16,066 bases of DNA from an uncultured Clostridia bacterium (GTDB taxonomy: Bacteria > Bacillota > Clostridia > TANB77 > CAG-508). The stretch spans positions 1-16,066 of the forward strand of contig CANQHH010000012.1 of NCBI GenBank assembly GCA_947623615.1, read 5' to 3'. The translations under genes were made by a program, and so were the position numbers. Positions 6,850-15,400 of this stretch are shown in pieces; within the stretch, counting starts at the first letter, position 1; every line of letters starts with the position of its first letter. The notes beneath the pieces are model-generated. The model saw only the letters and a list, made by a program, of their open reading frames with translations. It did not search any database and was not told where the DNA came from.

Positions 6850-7689
6850 ATGAAAACACCAAAAGCATTATATGTTTTAATAACATTATTTTGTATTTTT
6901 GCAATAATAGCTGGCGCATATGCAGAATTCGTTGAACAAGCTAGTGTGGATGATTTAATTCCTATTGAAGATAGTAATAATGAAATACCTGAAAAGGATG
7001 CAGAAACAATAAAAGCAGAGCTTAATGAAGTATTTACAAATGTAATTAATTTAAATGGAGCTGATACGACAGGGGTTATAAAAAATAAAGAAGATAAAGA
7101 AATTGTATATACAGCGTATGACATTAGCAAGAGTGAAGCAAATTATGAAATGAATATAAAAGTTCCAGTTATAAATATAAAGGGGGAAATACCAAATTCA
7201 TTTAATGAAAATACACAAAAGCTATTTGTAAATAAAGCAAATGAGATATTAAATGAGCAGAATGCATCAACAAAAACAATTTATAGTATAGATTATGCAG
7301 GATATGTAAATGGAGATATATTATCTTTAGTTATTCGCTCTACAATAAAAGAAGGGGATAATGCACAAAGAGTTATAATCCAAACATATAACTACAATTT
7401 TAGAACGAATACAACCGTATCATTAAATGATTTAATAACACTTAAATCTATTAATAGATCTGAAGCAGAAGCAAAGATAAAGCAAGTAATAAAAGAAGCT
7501 GATGATGAAGCTAAGGTAATTCAAAATATGGGATATGATAATTTATATACTAGAAATCTAGATGATGAAATTTATACTATAGATGGAAGTGGTACATATT
7601 TTCTAGGAAATGACATGAAACTATATATTGTATATCCTTATGGAAATCAAAACTATACTTCAGTAATGGATGTGGTTTTATTTGAATAA
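6850..7689 (+). CDS. Exported protein, probably DUF4163/DUF3298 (RsiV/PdaC-like) domain
   Basis: Function unknown. The 279 residues start with a short basic N-terminus and a hydrophobic stretch (about 6-22), then AYA-EF, a plausible signal peptidase I site after residue 25, so it is secreted or membrane-tethered. The mature part has an acidic spacer and then a strand-rich domain. Features seen include VPVINIKGE followed by an Asn-rich helix, YSIDYAGYVNGDILSLVI, a run of alternating hydrophobic strands, TVSLNDLI, and a C-terminal strand pair ending in IVYPYGNQ. This order resembles DUF4163 plus DUF3298, found in extracellular parts of RsiV-type anti-sigma factors and in PdaC. There is no cytoplasmic anti-sigma domain and no deacetylase domain here. 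ATG 6850 has a good ribosome site. It is 74 bases ahead of topB with no terminator between. Confidence 0.6.
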   Translation: MKTPKALYVLITLFCIFAIIAGAYAEFVEQASVDDLIPIEDSNNEIPEKDAETIKAELNEVFTNVINLNGADTTGVIKNKEDKEIVYTAYDISKSEANYEMNIKVPVINIKGEIPNSFNENTQKLFVNKANEILNEQNASTKTIYSIDYAGYVNGDILSLVIRSTIKEGDNAQRVIIQTYNYNFRTNTTVSLNDLITLKSINRSEAEAKIKQVIKEADDEAKVIQNMGYDNLYTRNLDDEIYTIDGSGTYFLGNDMKLYIVYPYGNQNYTSVMDVVLFE

Positions 7690-7763
7690 AATTGAAAAAT
7701 ATAGTTTGGTTTAAAAATATAATTCTTCGCGACAATAGAAGCGAGAAAGGAATAAATTATATA

Positions 7764-9713
7764 ATGGCAAAAAAAATGTTAATTACAGAGAAACCATCTG
7801 TTGCAATGGAATTTGCAAAAGTTTTAAAAATAAATGGTACTAAAAAAAATGGCTATTTGGAATCCAATGAATGGATAGTAACTTGGTGTGTTGGTCACCT
7901 AGTTACTATGTCTTATCCTGAAAAATATGATGAAAATTTAAAAATGTGGAGACTTGATACTTTACCATTTATGCCCAAAGAATATAAATATGAAGTTATA
8001 CCAGGTGTACAAAAGCAGTTTGATATAATAAAGGGATTAATTCAAAGAGAAGATATTGATTCTATATATGTAGCAACAGACTCTGGACGAGAAGGAGAAT
8101 ATATTTTTAGACTTGTAGAGCAACAAATAGGAATTAAAAAAAAGAATAGAAAAAGGGTGTGGATTGATTCACAAACAGAAGAAGAAATAAAACGAGGAAT
8201 AGATGAAGCAAAAGATTTAGCAGAATATGATAGTTTATCAGATTCTGCATATTTAAGGGCAAAAGAAGATTATTTAATAGGAATCAATTTTTCTAGACTT
8301 TTATCAATAATATATGGAAAAAGAGTAGCAAAAGAATTAGATGAAGATAGAATATCAATTTCTGTTGGAAGGGTAATGACATGTGTGCTAGGAATGGTAG
8401 TTTCTAGAGAAAGAGAAATAAGAAATTTTGTGAAAGTACCGTATTATAGAGTGGTAGGAGAATTTGGAAATGAAAACTCTTCTTTTAAAGCAGAATGGAA
8501 GGTAAATGAAAAGTCTGCAATGTTTGAATCTCCACAATTATATAATGAGTTTGGATTTAAAAAAGAAAATGATGCAAAGAAGTTTATATTATCCTTGAAA
8601 GAAAAGAAGGCTATTATAAGTGAAGTAAAAAAGAACAAATCGAAGGAGAATGCTCCTCTTTTATTTAATTTAGCCGAAATTCAAAATGAATGTACTAAAA
8701 GGTTTAAGATAAAGCCAGATGAAACATTAAATATAATTCAAAATTTATATGAAAATAAATTAGTTACATATCCAAGAACAGATGCAAGGGTTTTGTCAAC
8801 TGCAATTGCTAAAGTTATATCTAAAAATTTAAATGGAATAGCAAAAGGATTTAAAGATGAAGAAATACAAGGCTATATAAATAAAATGTCTACAGAAAAA
8901 TATAAAACAGATCTTACTAAAACAAAATATGTTAATGATAGTAAAATAACTGACCATTATGCAATTATTCCAACAGGACAGGGCTATGAGAATTATGATA
9001 AGTTACCAGATTTGCAAAAAAAAATCTACAAAGTAATAGTAAAACGTTTTTTGGCTATATTTTATCCACCAGCAGAATACAATAAAATTTCTGTAACTGT
9101 AAATATTGATAATGAACAATTTTTAGCAAGTGGAAAGGTATGTATTAATTTAGGTTACTTAGAAGTATTAAAAGAAAGAAAAAACAAGAATGTTGATAAT
9201 GTGGATAAAGAACAAGAAAAACAAGACAAAATTGCAGATAATAGCAATTTGGAAATATTAAATTCGTTAAAAAAAGGAGCAGAAATTTCTGTTATAAATT
9301 TTGAAACAAAAATTTCAGAAACATCGCCACCAACTAGATATAATTCTGGTTCTATTATTTTAGCAATGGAAAACGCAGGTAAATTAATAGAAGAAGAGGA
9401 ATTAAGAGAACAAATAAAAGGGGCAGGAATAGGAACAAGTGCTACAAGGGCAGAGATAATAAAAAAATTGGAGAGAATTTCATATATTGGTATAAATACT
9501 AAAACACAGGTTATTACTCCAACTAAAAAGGGAGAAGCAATTTATGATGTAGTAAATATGTCAATGCCAGATATGCTCAATCCAAAGTTAACAGCTAGTT
9601 GGGAAAAAGGCTTGGATATGGTTGCTAAAAAAGAAATAAATTCAGATGAATTCATGAATAAATTGGAAGGATATATAAATTCTAAAATAAATAAACTTGT
9701 AGTGAGATGGTAA
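7764..9713 (+). CDS. topB: DNA topoisomerase III (type IA)
   Basis: Relaxes and decatenates DNA through a 5'-phosphotyrosine single-strand break, acting on replication and recombination intermediates. ATG 7764 (MAKKMLITEKPSVA) is chosen although the frame is open further upstream, because the family begins at this Toprim strand; AAAGGA lies 12 bases before it. The 649 residues show the Toprim domain with E9 (TEKPSVA) and the acidic set in ATDSGREGE (D106, E110, E112), then the type IA core with the catalytic tyrosine in LVTYPRTD (Y336), and GAGIGTSATRAEIIKKL near the end of the core. There is no C-terminal zinc-ribbon cysteine set, as usual for short Firmicutes TopB. A strong terminator follows. 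A promoter directly ahead was not convincing (TTGAAA and TATAAT are 20 bases apart at 7692-7723). Confidence 0.95.
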   Translation: MAKKMLITEKPSVAMEFAKVLKINGTKKNGYLESNEWIVTWCVGHLVTMSYPEKYDENLKMWRLDTLPFMPKEYKYEVIPGVQKQFDIIKGLIQREDIDSIYVATDSGREGEYIFRLVEQQIGIKKKNRKRVWIDSQTEEEIKRGIDEAKDLAEYDSLSDSAYLRAKEDYLIGINFSRLLSIIYGKRVAKELDEDRISISVGRVMTCVLGMVVSREREIRNFVKVPYYRVVGEFGNENSSFKAEWKVNEKSAMFESPQLYNEFGFKKENDAKKFILSLKEKKAIISEVKKNKSKENAPLLFNLAEIQNECTKRFKIKPDETLNIIQNLYENKLVTYPRTDARVLSTAIAKVISKNLNGIAKGFKDEEIQGYINKMSTEKYKTDLTKTKYVNDSKITDHYAIIPTGQGYENYDKLPDLQKKIYKVIVKRFLAIFYPPAEYNKISVTVNIDNEQFLASGKVCINLGYLEVLKERKNKNVDNVDKEQEKQDKIADNSNLEILNSLKKGAEISVINFETKISETSPPTRYNSGSIILAMENAGKLIEEEELREQIKGAGIGTSATRAEIIKKLERISYIGINTKTQVITPTKKGEAIYDVVNMSMPDMLNPKLTASWEKGLDMVAKKEINSDEFMNKLEGYINSKINKLVVRW

Positions 9714-9723
9714 TGTAAAATGA

Positions 9724-9764
9724 AAAGACGAAGGAATGCTGATAATTCGGATTTCTTCGTTTTT
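9724..9764 (+). terminator. Intrinsic terminator after topB
   Basis: ACGAAGGAAT (9728-9737) pairs with ATTTCTTCGT (9751-9760), with one G-T wobble; the flanking AAAG and TTTT extend the stem and supply the T tract. It separates topB from the division cluster. The rest of the gap to murA (9765-9841) holds only a small palindrome, TTATGT/ACATAA, at 9786-9803. Confidence 0.85.
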
Positions 9765-9841
9765 AACATCTAAACAATCACCTTTTTATGTAAGAAAACA
9801 TAATATATAGCATAAAAAGTTTACAAAAAGGGGTGAAAATA

Positions 9842-11098
9842 ATGCCTAGTTACATAATTGAGGGAGGACGAAGACTAGAAGGAGAGATAGATGTTTCTGG
9901 TTCAAAAAATGCTTCATTACCAATAATGGCAGCTACAATATTAAATAAAGGTGTTACTAAATTATATAATATTCCACAGATAAGGGATACAAGAATTACT
10001 CAACAGATTTTAAAATTTTTAGGTTGTAAAGTAAAGAAAAATAATGGAAAAATCGAGATAAATTCACGAAATATAAATAAAAAAGAAATACCTGAAGAAT
10101 TAATGCATCAAATGAGGTCAACAGTTATTTTAGCAGGTGCATTACTTGGCAGGTTTAAAGAAGTAAGATTTTCATATCCAGGAGGATGTGATATTGGAGC
10201 AAGACCAATTGACCTACATTTAGAAAGTTTTAAGAAATTAGGTATAAATATTGAAGAAAAGTCTGGATTTATTGTATGTAGGTGTGATAAAATAAAGGGA
10301 GCTAATATTGACTTGGACTTTCCAAGTGTAGGGGCAACAGAAAATATAATCTTAGCATCTGTATATGCACAAGGGGTTACAAAGATTTCTAATGCTGCAA
10401 TGGAACCAGAAATTGTAGATTTAGCGAACTGTTTAAATAAAATGGGGGCTAATATAGAAGGTGCAGGTACAAATGTTATAAAGATAACTGGAGTAAAGAA
10501 ATTAAAAGACATAAGCTATAAAGTTATGCCAGATAGAATTGAAGCAGGTACATTATTGTGTATGGTAGCTGCTACTTCAGGAAATATTAAACTAAATAAA
10601 GTAATATCAGAACATATAAGTCCAATAATAAATAAATTAAGAGAAAGTGGTTGTAATATTGAAGAGTTGGAAGATTCTATCTATTTGCAAGCACCAAAAA
10701 AACTAAAAGCTGTAGATATAAAAACAATGCCATATCCAGGTTTCCCTACAGATATGCAATCTGTATTTGCAAGTATGCTAACAACAGCAAAAGGAACATC
10801 TGTAATAATAGAAAATATATTTGAAAATAGATATAGATATATTCCCGAATTAAAACGTATGGGAGCTAAATGTACAATAGAAGGAAAAACAGCAATAATA
10901 ACAGGAGTAAGAAAGTTATCTGGAACTACTGTTACAAGTACAGATTTAAGAGGCGGAGCAGCGTTAGTAGTGGCAGGTCTTACAGCCAAAGGAAAAACTA
11001 AAATAAAAAATATTGAATATATATTAAGAGGCTATGAAAATTTAGATAAGAAACTACAAAAACTTGGAGCGAAAATATATATAGAAGAAGGTGAATAA
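9842..11098 (+). CDS. murA: UDP-N-acetylglucosamine 1-carboxyvinyltransferase
   Basis: Transfers enolpyruvate from PEP to UDP-GlcNAc, the first committed step of peptidoglycan synthesis, in the cytoplasm. ATG 9842 is preferred over the in-frame GTG 9833, which overlaps the Shine-Dalgarno AGGGGTG (9829-9835). The 418 residues match the family. SGSKNA carries the PEP-binding K22 and N23, and YPGGCDIGARPIDLH holds the active-site cysteine C116, the residue alkylated by fosfomycin in Cys-type enzymes. Further features: FPTDMQSVFASML and DLRGGAALVVAGL. It heads the division cluster; ftsQ begins at the base after its TAA, so the two are tightly coupled. Firmicutes often have two murA paralogs; this is the one linked to division genes. 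Confidence 0.96.
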   Translation: MPSYIIEGGRRLEGEIDVSGSKNASLPIMAATILNKGVTKLYNIPQIRDTRITQQILKFLGCKVKKNNGKIEINSRNINKKEIPEELMHQMRSTVILAGALLGRFKEVRFSYPGGCDIGARPIDLHLESFKKLGINIEEKSGFIVCRCDKIKGANIDLDFPSVGATENIILASVYAQGVTKISNAAMEPEIVDLANCLNKMGANIEGAGTNVIKITGVKKLKDISYKVMPDRIEAGTLLCMVAATSGNIKLNKVISEHISPIINKLRESGCNIEELEDSIYLQAPKKLKAVDIKTMPYPGFPTDMQSVFASMLTTAKGTSVIIENIFENRYRYIPELKRMGAKCTIEGKTAIITGVRKLSGTTVTSTDLRGGAALVVAGLTAKGKTKIKNIEYILRGYENLDKKLQKLGAKIYIEEGE

Positions 11099-12085
11099 AT
11101 GGGGCAAAAGGCAAAAGCTAAAGAGAAAAAGGTAAAAGACGAAAAATTTAATTTTAGTGAAGAAGTTATTATTGGATTAAAGAGAATTGATGATACTCCT
11201 GTTGAAAGTAAAAAGAACATAAAAAAACAAAAGAAAAAGCCCAATAATATTAATAGAAATGAAAAACCAAAAGTACAGGTAAACAAAAAGAATACAAAAA
11301 AAAGAAAAAATGTAAGAAATAAGCAAAAAGAAGCGGAAATAAAAAAGAAAAAAATAATTATAAAAGTAATAAAATGGACAAGCATAGTTGTAATATTGGT
11401 TGGAGGAGGAATTGGAGCTTTATTATCTCCAATATTTAATATAAAAACTATTAATGTAATCGGAAATTCTGTAGTGTCTACAGATAAAATAATAAGTTTA
11501 TCAGGGCTACAATTAGAGCAAAATATGTTTAAATATAAAAATAGTGAAACAGTTAGTAATATAAAAACAAATGCATATATTGATACTGTTAAAGTAAATA
11601 AGAAATTCCCAGATACAATAGAATTGGTTGTTTTGGAAAGAGAAGCTACATATATGATAGAATTTGCAAATGCTTATGCGTACATAAACAATCAGGGGTA
11701 TATATTGGAGATAACTGATAAAAAGAAGGACCTTCCAATTATAAAAGGTATAAAAACAGAGCAGGAAAATTTTCATGAAGGAAGTAGATTGTGTGCTGAA
11801 GATTTAAAGAAATTAGGGGATGTATTAAAAATAATGGAATCAGCAACAAGTAATAATGTAGCAAAACTAATAACAAATATAGATATTACAGATAGTAGTA
11901 ATTATGTATTGTATTTGAAGAAAAATAAAAAAACAGTTTATTTAGGTGATACATCAAATTTAAGTACAAAAATGTTATGGATAATCAAATTTAATGAAAT
12001 AGAGAAAAAGACAGAAGGGGAAATTTTCTTAAACATGAATTTAAATGATGACAGAAATAAACCATATTTTAGAAAAAAAGTATAA
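11099..12085 (+). CDS. ftsQ: Cell division protein FtsQ/DivIB
   Basis: Bitopic membrane protein of the divisome that bridges and controls the septal peptidoglycan synthase with FtsL and FtsB/DivIC. The 328 residues have a long, very basic cytoplasmic N-terminus (about 1-87, rich in Lys and Asn), one membrane helix (about 88-110), a POTRA domain starting FNIKTINVIGNSVVSTDKI, then the FtsQ/DivIB domain with KKFPDTIELVVLEREATYMI and YAYINNQGYILE, both typical. The ATG touches the murA stop; AAGGTGA (11088-11094), inside the end of murA, is its ribosome site. The basic tail is longer than in proteobacterial FtsQ and is Firmicutes-like. It ends 20 bases before the next gene. Confidence 0.92.
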   Translation: MGQKAKAKEKKVKDEKFNFSEEVIIGLKRIDDTPVESKKNIKKQKKKPNNINRNEKPKVQVNKKNTKKRKNVRNKQKEAEIKKKKIIIKVIKWTSIVVILVGGGIGALLSPIFNIKTINVIGNSVVSTDKIISLSGLQLEQNMFKYKNSETVSNIKTNAYIDTVKVNKKFPDTIELVVLEREATYMIEFANAYAYINNQGYILEITDKKKDLPIIKGIKTEQENFHEGSRLCAEDLKKLGDVLKIMESATSNNVAKLITNIDITDSSNYVLYLKKNKKTVYLGDTSNLSTKMLWIIKFNEIEKKTEGEIFLNMNLNDDRNKPYFRKKV

Positions 12086-12105
12086 GAATAAAGAGGAGGT
12101 AAGAC

Positions 12106-12828
12106 GTGAATAAAAAACAGATATGTATAACTTTAGGTATTATGTGTTTTATTTTAACATTTGCAATTTGTATACAAATAAGAACAATAAATACTGCTAA
12201 TTCTACTGCTTCGCAAACATTAACAGATAATGGCTTGAGAGATGAAGTGTTGAAGTGGAAAGAAAAGTATGATAATGCATATGAAGAATTAAAAAAATCT
12301 GAAAAGACTTTAGAAGAGGTTAGACAAAAAGCAACTAAAAATGATGATTCATCTTCTAAGAAAGAGGAAGAATTAAAAATTAATAATACATTGCTAGGAT
12401 TAACAAATGTTAAAGGATCTGGAATTATTATAAAATTACAAGATGCAAATGAAAATGATTCTTTAGCAACATCAGATAATATATCTAAAAAATTAATACA
12501 TAATGGTGATTTATTGGCAGTTGTTAACGAATTAAAAAATGCAGGAGCGGAAGCTATAGAAATTAATAATCAGAGAATAACAAATACATCTTCTATAACA
12601 TGTGAAGGAAATGTTACAAAAATTAATGGAGAAAAAATTGGTTCACCATTTGAGATTAAGGCAATAGGATCACAAGGTCTGCTATATGGTCAATTGACAA
12701 GACCAGGTTCATATCTTAGTTTAATGAGTGATGATGGAATTATAGTAGAAGTATCAAAATCAGATGATATAAGTATAGAAAAATATAAAGGTGTTGTAAA
12801 TTTTGAATATATAAAAGCTATAAAATAA
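12106..12828 (+). CDS. DUF881 family membrane protein, first copy
   Basis: DUF881 proteins (B. subtilis YlxW/YlxX type) accompany division genes in Gram-positive bacteria; their biochemical role is not settled. Start is GTG 12106, supported by AGGAGGT (12094-12100) at 5 bases. The 240 residues show one N-terminal membrane helix (about 6-24), a charged coiled coil (about 46-85) and the extracellular DUF881 domain with GSGIIIKLQD, LLAVVNELKNAGAEAIEINN and SPFEIKAIGSQ. It forms a tandem pair with the next gene (same size and layout, clearly diverged). Spacing of 20 bases from ftsQ and 24 to the next gene suggests one transcript. Confidence 0.9.
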   Translation: MNKKQICITLGIMCFILTFAICIQIRTINTANSTASQTLTDNGLRDEVLKWKEKYDNAYEELKKSEKTLEEVRQKATKNDDSSSKKEEELKINNTLLGLTNVKGSGIIIKLQDANENDSLATSDNISKKLIHNGDLLAVVNELKNAGAEAIEINNQRITNTSSITCEGNVTKINGEKIGSPFEIKAIGSQGLLYGQLTRPGSYLSLMSDDGIIVEVSKSDDISIEKYKGVVNFEYIKAIK

Positions 12829-12852
12829 AACATTATAGTTTGGGGTGAAATA

Positions 12853-13575
12853 ATGAAGAAAATAGAGTTTAAAGTAGATAATATTGCAGTATCTGTTGTT
12901 ATGTTTATCGTATGTGTAAGTTTAATAAGTGTAATGTTTATGCAGTTTAAAACAGTTGAAGAGACAGATATTACAGAAATAGAAAGTATGAGAGAGACAG
13001 AACTTAGAGAAACATTGTCAGAATGGAAAACAAAATATGAGCAAACAAACGAGAAACTAGAGGACACAAAAAATAAAATAGAAGAATACAATCAAAAGAT
13101 GGAAAAAAATGAAGAAACATCGGTATTGATTGACAAAGAATTAGAACAATCGAAATTAAATATTGGAAAAACAGATGTAGAAGGAGAAGGAGTTGTTATA
13201 AAATTAAATGACAATGATGACAATGATATTATTGCTTCAGATTTAATAGAGTTAATAAATGAACTAAGATATGCTGGAGCAGAGGCAATATCAATAAACG
13301 ATATAAGAATAATTAATTCGACTGAGATAGTTGATTTAGATAATTTTTCTTATATAAGTGTTGGAGAACAGCGTTTAGAATCTCCTTATGTAGTAAAAGC
13401 AATTGGAAATCAAACTTATTTATCAAGTATATTAAATTTAAAAGATAGTGGTTACATAGATAAATATAAAAATAGTGGAAAAAGTGTTGAGTTTGAAACT
13501 AAAAAGAAAGTAGAAATTTTAAAATATAATGGAGATATGAATTATAAATATTTAGAAATAGAAGAAGATCAATAA
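12853..13575 (+). CDS. DUF881 family membrane protein, second copy
   Basis: Paralog of the preceding gene: also 240 residues, with an N-terminal membrane helix (about 12-30), an acidic coiled coil (about 40-95) and a DUF881 domain with GEGVVIKLND, LIELINELRYAGAEAISIND and SPYVVKAIGNQ. The start has GGGGTGA (12842-12848) at 4 bases. The coiled coil and C-terminus differ enough from the first copy that the two probably have distinct partners or form a heteromer (inference). It lies in the same operon, followed by sbp after 28 bases. Confidence 0.9.
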   Translation: MKKIEFKVDNIAVSVVMFIVCVSLISVMFMQFKTVEETDITEIESMRETELRETLSEWKTKYEQTNEKLEDTKNKIEEYNQKMEKNEETSVLIDKELEQSKLNIGKTDVEGEGVVIKLNDNDDNDIIASDLIELINELRYAGAEAISINDIRIINSTEIVDLDNFSYISVGEQRLESPYVVKAIGNQTYLSSILNLKDSGYIDKYKNSGKSVEFETKKKVEILKYNGDMNYKYLEIEEDQ

Positions 13576-13603
13576 TTATTAATATATTTTTATGGAGGGA
13601 AAA

Positions 13604-13990
13604 ATGATTTTTGTAGCAATAATAATAGGTTGTTTAATAGGTGCTTTAATAGGAATAAATTCTCCTATAATACCTTATACATATTCAGGATATTTAGCAA
13701 TTGCTATTATAGCAGCATTAGATTCTGTTTTTGGGGGGATTTATGCAACAATAAATAAAAATTTTGATTTAAAAATATTTGTGTCTGGCTTTTTTGGAAA
13801 TGCAATTCTTTCAATATTATTAACATATTTAGGACAGAAGTTAAATGTAGATATATATTTGGCTGCTATAGTAGTCTTTGTTGGAAGAATGTTTAATAAT
13901 CTAGCAATAATAAGAAGACATTATTTAAATAAATTTATTGAGTATAGAGAAGAGAAAAAGAAAAAAGACATGGATAAGAAAGAAGTATAA
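13604..13990 (+). CDS. sbp: Small basic protein Sbp (DUF1290)
   Basis: Small membrane protein habitually encoded between DUF881 genes and ftsA in Gram-positives; function unknown. ATG 13604 is chosen because GGAGGG (13594-13599) sits 4 bases upstream; the in-frame ATG 13592 overlaps that site. The 128 residues have hydrophobic segments at about 1-20, 28-50, 57-78 and 84-104, the characteristic early stretch IIGCLIGALIGINSPIIPY, LDSVFGGIYA in the middle, GRMFNNLAIIRR, and a highly charged Lys/Glu C-terminal tail. No terminator follows, but 129 bases separate it from ftsA and contain a new promoter. Confidence 0.9.
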   Translation: MIFVAIIIGCLIGALIGINSPIIPYTYSGYLAIAIIAALDSVFGGIYATINKNFDLKIFVSGFFGNAILSILLTYLGQKLNVDIYLAAIVVFVGRMFNNLAIIRRHYLNKFIEYREEKKKKDMDKKEV

Positions 13991-14013
13991 AATACAAAAT
14001 TATACAATATGTC

Positions 14014-14046
14014 AGAAATATTACAGAAATATTACAGAAATATTAC
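14014..14046 (+). repeat. Three tandem 11-bp repeats (AGAAATATTAC) upstream of the ftsA promoter
   Basis: Perfect copies lie at 14014-14024, 14025-14035 and 14036-14046. The 11-base period is about one helical turn, so a protein would meet each copy on the same face of the DNA. The array ends 8 bases before the -35 of ftsA. A near-inverted copy, GTAATATTCT (14074-14083), covers the -10. Confidence 0.9.
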
Positions 14047-14054
14047 AAATTCTA

Positions 14055-14083
14055 TTGACTTTTTAATAAAATTGTAATATTCT
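14055..14083 (+). promoter_or_regulatory. Promoter of ftsA-ftsZ
   Basis: TTGACT (14055-14060), 17 bases, TATTCT (14078-14083). TAATAT at 14075-14080 is a closer -10 match but only 14 bases from the -35. It lies 37 bases ahead of the ftsA start and gives ftsAZ expression independent of the murA-sbp transcript. Confidence 0.65.
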
Positions 14084-14119
14084 AAGAAAGAATTAAATGC
14101 AAAAATGGAGGAATGAACG

Positions 14120-15346
14120 TTGGCAATAGGAGATATAATCGTTGGAATAGACATTGGAACTTCAAAAGTAAGCCTCGTTATAGGCGAAGTCAACAACTTT
14201 AACCAAATTGAGATTTTATGTACAAACAGTTGCAAATGTAATGGAATAAAAAAAAGCAAAATAATAAATGAAGAAGAAATTGTTACAGTTATAACAAAAT
14301 TAATCAAAGAAGCGGAAGAAGAGAATGATTTAACTATAAATTCAGCTTATGTAACAATACCAGGAAAATATGTTACAATTGTACAAAATAGCGTTTTAAA
14401 AGAAATAAAAGATAAATATAATGGAATATCATCAAAAGATGTTTTTTCAAGTATAGCACAAGTAAGAGATATAGATATTCCAGAAACAAAGCAAATTATA
14501 GATATTGTGGCAGAGGAGTTTTTATTAGACAATGGAAAGGTTGTGCAGGATCCGATTGGTAGTTTGAGTTCTAATTTTACAGTTAAAGCTCAAGTGGTTT
14601 TGGCAGATAAAGAATATATGAAACAACTATCAAACATTTTTAGAAAAGTAGACATAGATATTGACGGTTTAGTACCTGTAACACTTGCAGAAAGAAGTTT
14701 AGTTTTAGATGGAAATGAGTTTAATGATAATGTTATGATATTAGATATAGGTGCTGGAAATACAGATATAGGTGTATTTGAAGGATTATCATTTACTTAT
14801 GCTAATACCATACCATTAGGTGGAGATAATATCACAAAAGATATTGCCCTAGTTTTAAATATATCAGAGGATGAGGCAGACAAATTAAAAAGGGAAAATG
14901 GATTGGCTTTGAAATCGTTTATAGACAATGATAATGAAATATTATTATCAACATGTAAAGATGACAATAAAAAGGTTATAAAAAGTTCAGAGTTAATAGA
15001 AATAATCGAAGCTAGAATTGAAGAGATATTTTCATTAGTCAATAAAGATATCACAAGTCAAGGAATAAAACCTAGAATAAATAATGTTATTCTTACTGGT
15101 CAAGGAATTACAAATATAAATAAAAGTGATGTAGCAGGAAAAATAATATTAAATATTCCGGTTAAAATCTCTACAGGAAGGTCTATTAGTACAGTTAGAC
15201 CAGAATATAGAACAGCGTATGCATTGGTTAAATATATAGCATCAAGACCATTTGCCAAAACTGTTTCTAGTAGTATAGACTCAAATTCGAAAGAAAGTAT
15301 TTTACAAAATATGATAGAGAGGATAAAGGATTTTTTTTATTCTTAA
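14120..15346 (+). CDS. ftsA: Cell division protein FtsA
   Basis: Actin-like ATPase that tethers FtsZ filaments to the membrane. Start is TTG 14120: GGAGGA (14107-14112) is 7 bases upstream, and the family's phosphate-1 strand begins at once (VGIDIGTSKV, residues 8-17). ATG 14113 is in another frame. The 408 residues show domain 1C between about 83 and 160, phosphate-2 LDIGAGNTDIGVF (208-220), IPLGGDNITKDIA, the adenosine-region LTGQGITNI in place of the common LTGG, and a C-terminal amphipathic helix (about 395-408, NMIERIKDFFYS) serving as membrane anchor. Length is normal for Firmicutes. ftsZ follows after 54 bases with no terminator. Confidence 0.95.
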   Translation: MAIGDIIVGIDIGTSKVSLVIGEVNNFNQIEILCTNSCKCNGIKKSKIINEEEIVTVITKLIKEAEEENDLTINSAYVTIPGKYVTIVQNSVLKEIKDKYNGISSKDVFSSIAQVRDIDIPETKQIIDIVAEEFLLDNGKVVQDPIGSLSSNFTVKAQVVLADKEYMKQLSNIFRKVDIDIDGLVPVTLAERSLVLDGNEFNDNVMILDIGAGNTDIGVFEGLSFTYANTIPLGGDNITKDIALVLNISEDEADKLKRENGLALKSFIDNDNEILLSTCKDDNKKVIKSSELIEIIEARIEEIFSLVNKDITSQGIKPRINNVILTGQGITNINKSDVAGKIILNIPVKISTGRSISTVRPEYRTAYALVKYIASRPFAKTVSSSIDSNSKESILQNMIERIKDFFYS

Positions 15347-15400
15347 AATATAAATTTGAAATAAATGAAATAAAATATTAGATATGAGGAGGAAAACTTT

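Noticed and set aside
7692..7763. Upstream extension of topB to 7692, or a promoter TTGAAA/TATAAT there
   Set aside because: The extra 24 residues precede the family's start and lack a ribosome site; the two promoter boxes are 20 bases apart.
9786..9803. Palindrome TTATGT-AAGAAA-ACATAA upstream of murA as an operator
   Set aside because: The arms are only 6 bp of AT-rich sequence and no convincing promoter could be placed around it; chance is likely.
10108..10989. Minus-strand open frames across murA, and similar ones across topB, ftsA and ftsZ
   Set aside because: They lack ribosome sites and family features and lie opposite well-identified genes; they are shadows of coding sequence.
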